Source: Victivallis vadensis (GTDB taxonomy: Bacteria > Verrucomicrobiota > Lentisphaeria > Victivallales > GWF2-50-93). From it: 10,862 nucleotides of DNA. Under the pieces are notes generated by a model. That model saw nothing but the letters and a program-made list of their open reading frames with translations. It was not told the DNA's origin and searched no databases. Where the stretch lies: positions 1 to 10,862 of the forward strand of contig DYRX01000128.1 of NCBI GenBank assembly GCA_020718525.1. Direction: 5' to 3'. Positions 5,285 through 10,862 of this stretch are shown here, one piece after another (the first letter of the stretch is position 1; the number at the start of each line of letters is the position of its first letter). Made by a program: the position numbers and the translations under genes.

Positions 5285-7594
5285 TCAATGCGAGGAAACT
5301 ATGATATCGACAAGTTTTTTCCTTGCTTCGCTGTATGAGCTGTCATTTTTGGGATAGCCTGCACTTCCGCCTTCGCCGGGCAGGCCGCACGCGAGACTTG
5401 CCGCATCAGTAATTTCCGAAGCGATTTTTGCCGCGGCCTTGGGATCTATTTCCGATGCCAGCTTGAGGTATTCATAGTCAATGAGCCCCTGCCTCCAGTT
5501 GAAGAAGCGCTGGCATGGAACGGGACCATCGAGCCCCGGACTGCGCTTGGCAATAATTTTATCGTTCCCAGGATAGACAAGCAGACCGTCTCCCGCTCCG
5601 AACTCGCCATATTGATTGTGGAAATTGTACGGATCGGAATAGACATCATGCGCCGGAGAATAGTCGTTGACATGCCAGAGCCACCAGACACTGCATCCGA
5701 GATGGAAAGCCTTCCATCCGCAAATTCTCATGGCGGCAGGATAGTTGGGATATGTCATCGGACCATTGTAGAGCCAAATCTGTCTTTTCTCGCGCAGGGT
5801 TTCCTCGGCTTCCTGAACCGTCTTCACGCCGAACGCGTCGAGTGCTGGAATTTTGCTTGCGGCATCACGCCAGGTCGTCGAGTATGTGAGAACTTTTTCA
5901 TCCTGAGATTTCTCGAAGGACTTTATGAAGGGAAAAACTGTGTTTGTCCATTTTACAAATCCGTCCAGCCCGCCTTCAAAATTGTGGGATGGCTCGTCCC
6001 AGGCATAGAAGACAAGCTTCGAGGACGGCACTAATTTGTCCTTTGCCTTTTTCCATTTCGAGAGACCTTCGTGCCAGGATTTCTCGTCTCCGTCAGGTTT
6101 CGGGCCGCCGAAAGGCGCCCTGTTTGCGTTGTAGAAATTGATGAAGAGAAAAGGATCGTCGCTACCGTAGGATCGCCCCTCGTAGCCGTTTTCCCTTGTG
6201 AACACCGATCCAGCGCCGCAAGAGACTATCTTGTCGAAATCTTTCGCTTCGCTTTTGACGGACTCGACCATGAACATACCATGCCTGCGGAAAAATCTGC
6301 GGTATATCTGATCAATCTTGTATTTGTCTTCCGGACTGAAGCTCTGGCGTTTTCCCGGCTCGCACAGGACGAATGGGACAAAAGAAATTTTTTCAGGAAG
6401 GGAAAATGGAAGGACTTCGAGCTCCACTGGAAGCACGGCAATTTGATTTCCATTCTCCAGCAACTTGATTTGTCCATGGTACATGCCGTCTGATGCCTCG
6501 ACGGGTATGTATATGTCAACCCAAAGCGATTGCGTTGTGCCCGGGAAAATTGAAAACGGTGCGGCGCCCCATTTAGCCTCGAACGGGATAAGTATTTCGG
6601 GAATCTCGCGTCCTATCGCTCCTGCGGCCTGGGCAACCTTTTTGTCCGTGAAATCGCAGGGCTTTGAGACTTTCAGGTATCTCGCCCGGTAGAGCTGTAT
6701 GCTTCTCCCAACATAATCATATGGATCCGAAGGATTTACGCAATCGTAATTGTCTATCGAATCGCCGGAAAGCCATTCCCATGGCATCAAGCCTGCTTCC
6801 TTGCGCAACCCGTCAAACTTCAAATCAAGTCCGTTCAGACCATCTTTGCCTTTTTCCGCCTCAAGCACAATCTGGAAGGATACGCTTTCCCTCTTTGCCC
6901 CGGAAATGACAATCTTTCCATTCTTCCAGACGCTGTTCCCTTTCTTGTGAGGAGAATCCAACTCATCGCGGAAGACTCTCTCCGAGCATGGAAGGGCGTA
7001 TATGGCACTTAGCTTTCCTGTCCTCCATTCGGGTGACGGCGCAGGATCGTCAGGATACCTGCTTTTTCCGTCAGCGTCAATCAAGATTTGAATGCAGGAA
7101 AATTTCATTTTGACCTTGTTGCCGGTGTTCAGCGCAAGGCTTGTGATTGATCCATAGCTTTTACCTTCCCGCATGCTAGCGTAGCTTTCGGTGAACTCTA
7201 GCGACTTCGTCATGTAGTCCGGCGCATCTGCGCGGTAGGCTCTGAACGGAAACTGCGGTATCACGAGCCTTTGCCCGGCGCTGTTCCCCACGATAATCTC
7301 CGAATAAGATGGTCTCTCCTTGACTTGCCCAAGCGCGATCATCCTGACCTTAACGAGCGCAATGTCAGGAACCGAAGAGAGATCTATGTGAAGTCCCTTG
7401 ATCTCGAATTTCGGGTTGCCCCATCCTTTGCTGGCGAGAAGCTCTGTTTCAATCTTGCCGTCTATAATCTGCGCGTTGACAAGCTCTGCTCCAGACACAA
7501 GCTTCCCATCTTTGAAAATGTCAAAGACTTTTTCATCCGCAGACAAGGATAGGGCAGAAACCACCATCAGTAACAAGTGCGCAAATTTTTTCAT
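5285..7594 (-). CDS. Secreted DUF4091/GH123-like glycoside hydrolase (769 aa)
   Basis: A signal peptide (MKKFAHLLLMVVSALSLSA, probable cut after residue 19) is followed by about 170 residues of beta-rich sequence. The family's beta-sandwich region lies at about 195-400, containing YIPVEASDGMYHGQIKLL. The catalytic-barrel region holds YAWDEPSHNFEG, with Asp533-Glu534 matching the GH123 acidic pair, and later SVWWLWHVNDY and GDGLLVYPG. The C-terminal NWRQGLIDYEYLKLA (699-713) is the DUF4091 hallmark. The likely reaction is removal of a beta-linked N-acetylhexosamine (GalNAc in characterised GH123), acting outside the cytoplasm; the substrate is inferred. The start has a good site, GAGGA nine bases upstream. 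It follows the pseudopilin gene after 48 bp and precedes the small secreted protein by 65 bp. It is longer than the 634-aa relative, mostly at the N-terminus. Confidence 0.86.
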   Translation of the reverse strand: MKKFAHLLLMVVSALSLSADEKVFDIFKDGKLVSGAELVNAQIIDGKIETELLASKGWGNPKFEIKGLHIDLSSVPDIALVKVRMIALGQVKERPSYSEIIVGNSAGQRLVIPQFPFRAYRADAPDYMTKSLEFTESYASMREGKSYGSITSLALNTGNKVKMKFSCIQILIDADGKSRYPDDPAPSPEWRTGKLSAIYALPCSERVFRDELDSPHKKGNSVWKNGKIVISGAKRESVSFQIVLEAEKGKDGLNGLDLKFDGLRKEAGLMPWEWLSGDSIDNYDCVNPSDPYDYVGRSIQLYRARYLKVSKPCDFTDKKVAQAAGAIGREIPEILIPFEAKWGAAPFSIFPGTTQSLWVDIYIPVEASDGMYHGQIKLLENGNQIAVLPVELEVLPFSLPEKISFVPFVLCEPGKRQSFSPEDKYKIDQIYRRFFRRHGMFMVESVKSEAKDFDKIVSCGAGSVFTRENGYEGRSYGSDDPFLFINFYNANRAPFGGPKPDGDEKSWHEGLSKWKKAKDKLVPSSKLVFYAWDEPSHNFEGGLDGFVKWTNTVFPFIKSFEKSQDEKVLTYSTTWRDAASKIPALDAFGVKTVQEAEETLREKRQIWLYNGPMTYPNYPAAMRICGWKAFHLGCSVWWLWHVNDYSPAHDVYSDPYNFHNQYGEFGAGDGLLVYPGNDKIIAKRSPGLDGPVPCQRFFNWRQGLIDYEYLKLASEIDPKAAAKIASEITDAASLACGLPGEGGSAGYPKNDSSYSEARKKLVDIIVSSH

Positions 7595-7642
7595 TGATGC
7601 TATTCCTCTTTTTCCATAAATATCATTTCGATAAATTTATTC

Positions 7643-8389
7643 TCATTTGTTTCCGAAAGGGAGACTGTCCCATGTGTAATTTTGTATGTCCGTTTTTTTT
7701 ATGCTTCCAAGGTGCCCGTCAAGAAATACTGAGGCTGCTCTCTTATTATGTGGGGCGTAACCTCCAACGGCATTTTTATCGGACACATTCCACGGAAAGA
7801 AGCCATAATCTGCATAGGAACCTGTTACCGCGAAGCCAGGATTACCATTGCAGAGGAACTGAATGAACAAAGATGGTTTTTTGTATGAATCGAGCTTAGT
7901 TGGGGAATCGGCCGGAAAATCTGTGCGCCAGCGGTATCCAGAATTCATGGCATAGTCATGTGCATCCTGAACCTTCTGTGACTGGTCTATTGCAGGACAG
8001 TCGCAGACATGAGATTTTTTGTGCCAATTACTCTGCCATGTCCCTGTTTTCGACATTTTTCCGACAGACTGGGATCCTGCGGTATCTATTTTTGCAGAGG
8101 GATCAAAGTATATGCACAGAAAGTCCGGCCAGTATTTAGTTCCAGAAGGCGCATCAGGGTGTGCCCCGGATTCAGGGAACATGTAGCCGTTGAAATCATT
8201 TGCATACATGGGAACTGAAAGACCAATCTGCTTGAGATTGCTCATGCAGGATGCCTTTATTGCTTCGTCCTTGGCAGATTTTAAGGCAGGCAGAAGCATT
8301 GCCATAAGTATGGAAATTATCGCGATCACAACAAGCAGTTCGATTAGCGTGAAGGACCGCAAAATCATTCTGTCAGTAGAAATTTTCAT
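7643..8389 (-). CDS. Pseudopilin-like protein with prepilin N-terminus and H-X9-DG motif (248 aa)
   Basis: Residues 11-40 form a type IV prepilin/pseudopilin N-terminus: RS, FTLIELLVVIAIISILM, then MLLPALKSAK. Cleavage is expected before Phe13 and needs a prepilin peptidase. The -1 residue is Ser12 rather than the usual Gly; Glu17 (position +5) is present. The C-terminus has His214 followed nine residues later by Asp224-Gly225, the H-X9-DG motif of the prepilin-type processing-associated family common in Lentisphaerota and Planctomycetota. Between them is a globular region with several cysteines (129, 131, 180). It is probably a membrane-tethered surface or type II secretion-like minor pilin; its true role is unknown. 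Neither Met1 nor Met8 has a good ribosome binding site, so the start is uncertain. It precedes the 769-aa glycosidase-like gene by 48 bp. Confidence 0.9.
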   Translation of the reverse strand: MKISTDRMILRSFTLIELLVVIAIISILMAMLLPALKSAKDEAIKASCMSNLKQIGLSVPMYANDFNGYMFPESGAHPDAPSGTKYWPDFLCIYFDPSAKIDTAGSQSVGKMSKTGTWQSNWHKKSHVCDCPAIDQSQKVQDAHDYAMNSGYRWRTDFPADSPTKLDSYKKPSLFIQFLCNGNPGFAVTGSYADYGFFPWNVSDKNAVGGYAPHNKRAASVFLDGHLGSIKKTDIQNYTWDSLPFGNK

Positions 8390-8540
8390 AAATTATTCTA
8401 AATAAATGTTAAGGATTCCATAGTGGGGTTCCTGCTGGCGTAGTCCATCGATCCGGTTTATTTAAATGTAATGTTGAGCTATACTGTATTGGTTTGAGAA
8501 TTAAACAAATCTATATCTTAAAAAAGGTTCAGCTTCATAC
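8390..8540 (-). promoter_or_regulatory. AT-rich spacer between the two pseudopilin genes
   Basis: These 151 bp contain no gene. On the minus strand a short CCTTTTTT run lies just after the upstream stop codon, with only a 4-bp stem (AGGT/ACCT) before it, so a terminator is weak at best. Further on, TTGTTT is followed by TATAGC with a 19-base spacer, a poor sigma-70 match. TTAACATTTATTT near 8399-8411 loosely resembles the TAACATATTT repeats by the regulator promoter. The length and AT content suggest a separate promoter for the downstream pseudopilin, but no element is decisive. Confidence 0.3.
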
Positions 8541-9281
8541 CTAACACAGTATAGACTCCAGATGACCATCAAAATAGAGGTAATTAACTGCTCCCTTGTG
8601 CCGCGGGTTGAGATAGTTTTTATCTGTCAATGGATCATATCGCGGATAAATGCTTGCTCCGTTTGCCCCCCTGCCATCGTAAACCATTATTGTCATCGGT
8701 TTGATCTGTGACTCTTTTTTCCAGGTAATACTGCTTCCACCAGCTCCACGATTTCCCGACATTGCCCACGAGTTGGCTTTATAGTTGAATTTAATATCGT
8801 CAGTGTGGTCATACATTGTCAACTGTCCAATCGCCCCAGGGCACCTGAAAATAGCTCCGCCACTTTTCAAACTAGTTGAATACTGTGCACACGGACTAGC
8901 TCCCACGGTAGCACAAACATTCTGCATGTCAGTATCTTTTACTCCAAGATATACTGCAATATTATCAAGCCAGTTATACTGGACTTTTGTTCCATTATTC
9001 TGTATAAAAGGATAGCCGACATGACTGTAGTCCCCGGTCTTAATAAGATCCTGTGTCACGTAAGAGTTGTAATCTCCGGAATAATTTGCAAGTGCTGTTC
9101 CATATTGTTTGAGCAGGCTTCCACATGCCGCCATATGCGCCATGCCTTTTGCTCTGTTCAGCGCCGGCAGAAGCATAGAAACAAGTATTGCAATTATTGC
9201 GATCACGACGAGCAGTTCGATCAGCGTGAAGGATCGCACGAATTTCAATCCGATTGTTTTTTTGCAAATCATAGCTCGCAT
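8541..9281 (-). CDS. Pseudopilin-like protein with prepilin N-terminus and H-X9-DG motif (246 aa)
   Basis: Counting from the ATG at 9281, the prepilin signal is KFVRS (13-17) then FTLIELLVVIAIIAILVSM, with cleavage expected before Phe18. Ser17 is at -1 instead of Gly, and Glu22 is at +5. The C-terminus has His228, nine residues, then Asp238-Gly239: the H-X9-DG motif. The N-terminal 40 residues closely match those of the neighbouring pseudopilin, also at DNA level (8285-8355 versus 9160-9235), while the middles differ, as if the pair arose by duplication and diverged. The frame is open further upstream to 9425 but would overlap the regulator gene. GAGG at 9287-9290 is well placed for the ATG at 9281. 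It starts 44 bp after the regulator stop, so co-transcription is likely. Function is unknown beyond probable membrane anchoring. Confidence 0.9.
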   Translation of the reverse strand: MRAMICKKTIGLKFVRSFTLIELLVVIAIIAILVSMLLPALNRAKGMAHMAACGSLLKQYGTALANYSGDYNSYVTQDLIKTGDYSHVGYPFIQNNGTKVQYNWLDNIAVYLGVKDTDMQNVCATVGASPCAQYSTSLKSGGAIFRCPGAIGQLTMYDHTDDIKFNYKANSWAMSGNRGAGGSSITWKKESQIKPMTIMVYDGRGANGASIYPRYDPLTDKNYLNPRHKGAVNYLYFDGHLESILC

Positions 9282-9286
9282 CCTGA

Positions 9287-9290
9287 CCTC
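9287..9290 (-). promoter_or_regulatory. Ribosome binding site fixing the start of the first pseudopilin gene
   Basis: GAGG on the minus strand lies 5 bases before the ATG at 9281. This favours that start over the ATG three codons later (9272) and over the long upstream extension into the regulator gene. Confidence 0.65.
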
Positions 9291-9293
9291 GTT

Positions 9294-9310
9294 TAATCTA
9301 TGAGTTTCCA
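9294..9310. promoter_or_regulatory. Candidate regulator site in the pseudopilin leader
   Basis: TAATCTATGAGTTTCCA (plus strand) matches 15 of 17 bases of TAATCTATGTGTTTCAA at 10391-10407, near the start of the GntR gene. It lies between the regulator stop and the pseudopilin ribosome binding site. A shared operator would explain a copy at both places. Matches of this quality can occur by chance somewhere in 10 kb, so only the placement makes it interesting. Confidence 0.3.
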
Positions 9311-9325
9311 ATTTATAAAGATATG

Positions 9326-10420
9326 TCAAATCTCCAGATATTCGTTGCCCACAACTACGCTTCTGTATTTTTCGAAGGGCCTTCCTATGGTTCCGAGAAG
9401 CAGGGAAGCCGCCGCCCGTGCGCACTTGTCAATGTCGAGGACGGCGTAGACGCCTTTCGGGAGGCAGGCAGACCCATGCGAATTCACAAAGGTGCCCAGC
9501 TTAAGCTTGGAACCCAGAAGTCCTGTCAGATTCAACTTTATAAGTGCTTGAAGTGCAAGTTCATATGATGGAGAAAGGAGGACTCCGCCACGGGAGAGGC
9601 GTTTCGCCATCCTCTCGTTTAGTGAGGCATCCGAAAAGCTCCAGGGGGATGAAAAAACTTCGAAATCCGCATTCTTCTCTTCAAGCGCCGACTTGAATCC
9701 ATCAAGCCTCTCGGCGTAGTTAGGACTCACGCTGACGCTTCCGTCCGGATAGACCAACTTTGCCTGCAAGCATGTGAAATTCCCAGGCAAGCAAGAGAGA
9801 AGCATGGTCGCAGTCTCCCGTGCCGCCTCGAAATTGTTCCACACCACCATGTTGGCTCCTTCTTTTCCACCCTTGTAGTCAATCAGAACCAGATTGAATT
9901 CCTTCTTGATAACACGTATCACATTCTCTCCGATCAGACCGCAAGCGAAAACTCCTTCGATCTGGCGGGATCTGAGCCTGCCCAGGAGCTTTTCGACCGG
10001 ATCTGTCCTCGAAAACTGAACGAAGATCGTCGTTCCATTGAGCTTTGAGATTTCCTCGTCGCAGACATCCAATATTCTCAGGTAGCCGGAAAAAAAGTCA
10101 CTGCCGTCTATTATGAAGGCGTACCTGCGTGATTTTTTTCTAGGCCCTGCCTTTTTGAAGGGCTCCATCCCGGCGATGTAAGTCCCTTTCCCCTGGACTC
10201 TGACTATCTCCCCGCGCTCGATCAGGGTCCTTAGCGCCTTGTCTATGGTGTTTTTATTCACCGAAAATTCTCTGGCAAGCTCGATGCTGGCAGGAAGCTG
10301 TTCCGAATAGAGCCCTTTGCTGATGCCGTCGCGTATCTGACCGGCGATCAGCGCAGATTTCCTCTGCCTAGTTCTTTTAAGTATGTTACCTAATCTATGT
10401 GTTTCAAGCTCTTTGATCAC
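9326..10420 (-). CDS. GntR-family transcriptional regulator with LacI-type ligand-binding domain
   Basis: The 364-aa protein has a GntR winged helix-turn-helix at about 21-83: SALIAGQIRDGISKGLY, LPASIELAREFSVNKNTIDK, and the wing RVQGKGTYIAG. A periplasmic-binding-protein-like sensor of the LacI/GalR type follows at about 99-362, with FAARETATMLL-like helices (197-207) and RLDGFKSALEE (238-248). This architecture resembles AraR of Bacillus, where a sugar releases the protein from DNA. It probably senses a sugar freed by the enzymes encoded downstream and controls the pseudopilin and glycosidase genes; that is inference from position. The start is GTG, supported by AAGGA ten bases upstream (10431-10435). 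A strong promoter and repeated TAACATA motifs precede it, suggesting autoregulation. The first pseudopilin gene follows 44 bp after its stop. Confidence 0.92.
   Translation of the reverse strand: MIKELETHRLGNILKRTRQRKSALIAGQIRDGISKGLYSEQLPASIELAREFSVNKNTIDKALRTLIERGEIVRVQGKGTYIAGMEPFKKAGPRKKSRRYAFIIDGSDFFSGYLRILDVCDEEISKLNGTTIFVQFSRTDPVEKLLGRLRSRQIEGVFACGLIGENVIRVIKKEFNLVLIDYKGGKEGANMVVWNNFEAARETATMLLSCLPGNFTCLQAKLVYPDGSVSVSPNYAERLDGFKSALEEKNADFEVFSSPWSFSDASLNERMAKRLSRGGVLLSPSYELALQALIKLNLTGLLGSKLKLGTFVNSHGSACLPKGVYAVLDIDKCARAAASLLLGTIGRPFEKYRSVVVGNEYLEI
10382..10407. promoter_or_regulatory. Candidate internal operator at the start of the GntR gene
   Basis: TATGTTACCTA (10382-10392) repeats exactly the 11 bases at 10523-10533 upstream of the promoter, and is followed by the TAATCTATGTGTTTCAA motif that recurs at 9294-9310. 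It lies inside the first 13 codons of the regulator gene, a common place for an auxiliary operator. The repeats are seen directly; binding is inferred. Confidence 0.4.
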
Positions 10421-10479
10421 CGCGCCAGATTCCTTCTTTTTGATAGCTTGTGAGCCTTGCCGGTCTCATCAACACCCGC

Positions 10480-10508
10480 ATTTTAACATATTTCAAAGCG
10501 ATTGTCAA
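10480..10508 (-). promoter_or_regulatory. Sigma-70 promoter of the GntR regulator gene
   Basis: On the minus strand the -35 hexamer is TTGACA (10503-10508), a perfect consensus. It is separated by exactly 17 bases from the -10 hexamer TAAAAT (10480-10485), 5 of 6 consensus. Transcription would start near 10473, giving a leader of about 50 nt before the GTG. This is the clearest promoter in the window and may drive the whole downstream gene cluster. Confidence 0.82.
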
Positions 10509-10533
10509 GGCTAAGTCTAAAATATGTTACCTA
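10484..10533. promoter_or_regulatory. Inverted repeats flanking the GntR promoter, candidate operators
   Basis: TAACATATTT (10484-10493) and its exact reverse complement AAATATGTTA (10520-10529) form a 10-bp inverted repeat with a 26-bp spacer. One arm overlaps the -10 element and the other lies upstream of -35. The upstream arm belongs to TATGTTACCTA (10523-10533), which recurs inside the gene at 10382-10392. This layout is what repression by the adjacent GntR protein would need, including possible looping. It is a prediction without binding data. Confidence 0.5.
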
Positions 10534-10641
10534 TTTATTAAACAAATATTGTATCTTCGTGTGAGATAAAGTTCAACTTTTGGGAAATCCCCCGACTGCT
10601 CTGCGTCAATTCGCACTTTTAGGGAGTCTGTCTTAAACTGG
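10534..10641. other. Gene-free stretch between regulator promoter region and transposase remnant
   Basis: No coding frame is convincing here. The left part (10534-10556) is AT-rich. GGGAAATCCC (10582-10591) can fold as a 3-bp stem. The segment from about 10595 to 10640 directly follows the stop codon of the transposase remnant and is probably the outer end of that insertion sequence, but I could not identify a terminal inverted repeat or target duplication within the window. Confidence 0.4.
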
Positions 10642-10830
10642 TTAAATAATCTCGATGAACTTGCCATAGACCCGGACACGTTCATTCTCGAGATGGAATT
10701 TCCAGAATTCGTCCCATGTCCCATTCCTCTTGATCGCCCTCATATTCAATACGGATTGAGCACCCCTGGATGTCCATCTTGCGCCGGCATCGTCCATCCT
10801 GTCCTTGACTAGTGTCCTGTCCCTTAAATA
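10642..10830 (-). pseudogene. C-terminal remnant of an insertion-sequence transposase (ISKra4-like)
   Basis: The minus-strand frame from 10830 down to the stop at 10642 encodes LVKDRMDDAGARWTSRGAQ, then SVLNMRAIKRNGTWDEFW, KFHLENERVR and a short tail. This is the C-terminal pattern of ISKra4-type transposases: R-M-x-x-x-G-x-R-W-x-x-x-G-A-x-x-V-L-x-x-R-A, then a W/F-D-x-F/Y-W aromatic cluster. The frame is closed upstream by a TAG at 10831-10833, and no further transposase similarity is visible in any frame to the window edge. Only about 62 residues remain and the catalytic domain is missing, so it is inactive. The family name rests on motif memory, not on a search. It marks an old insertion next to the glycan locus. 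Confidence 0.6.
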
Positions 10831-10862
10831 CTAATCGTAATACACTTGAATAATTTAACCGG

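Noticed and set aside
6071..6493. 140-aa plus-strand open frame, and a similar one at 5612-6034
   Set aside because: Both are antisense to the 769-aa glycosidase-like gene, with no ribosome binding site or recognisable domain.
9282..9425. N-terminal extension of the first pseudopilin into the regulator gene
   Set aside because: It would overlap the end of the regulator by 100 bases, is not pilin-like, and a good ribosome binding site lies at 9287-9290 for the later ATG.
10527..10724. 65-aa minus-strand open frame
   Set aside because: It overlaps the transposase remnant in a different frame; the remnant frame carries the recognisable protein motif and this one does not.
1..10862. CRISPR array, tRNA or rRNA
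   Set aside because: No regularly spaced direct repeats, cloverleaf-like segments or rRNA-like stretches were seen by reading both strands.

Overview
The window looks like chromosome from an anaerobic, glycan-degrading bacterium of the Lentisphaerota (Victivallis-like) or a close relative in the Planctomycetota/Verrucomicrobiota superphylum. The evidence is the combination of H-X9-DG pseudopilin-like proteins, a cysteine-type sulfatase, two DUF4091/GH123-like secreted proteins and a GntR regulator with a LacI-type sensor. No 16S or other phylogenetic marker is present, so this placement is inference.

Every convincing gene lies on the minus strand, so the window reads right to left. At the right edge (about 10560-10862) is a decayed 3' end of an insertion-sequence transposase, most like the ISKra4 family. 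Next is a GntR-type regulator (9326-10420) with a near-consensus sigma-70 promoter (10480-10508) flanked by TAACATA-type repeats that may be its own operators. Two pseudopilin-like proteins follow (8541-9281 and 7643-8389). Then comes a tight block for extracellular glycan breakdown: a 769-aa DUF4091/GH123-like protein (5285-7594), a 173-aa secreted beta-sandwich protein that may bind carbohydrate (4698-5219), a second 634-aa DUF4091/GH123-like protein (2781-4685) and a sulfatase (1261-2760). After a 92-bp gap comes an HPr-family phosphocarrier (896-1168) and, 9 bp later, an RlpA-like lytic transglycosylase with an unusual N-terminal membrane region (209-886). The left 208 bases carry no gene but hold nested inverted repeats.

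My reading is that the regulator, the two pseudopilins, the two glycosidase-like proteins, the beta-sandwich protein and the sulfatase form one sugar-sensed locus. It would be analogous in logic to a Bacteroidota polysaccharide utilisation locus, but with pseudopilin-like proteins in the place where SusC/SusD would be expected. The likely target is a sulfated, amino-sugar-containing glycan such as mucin or a chondroitin-like chain. That substrate is inferred only from GH123 and sulfatase family knowledge. HPr and RlpA look like general-physiology genes that happen to lie downstream, possibly with their own promoter.
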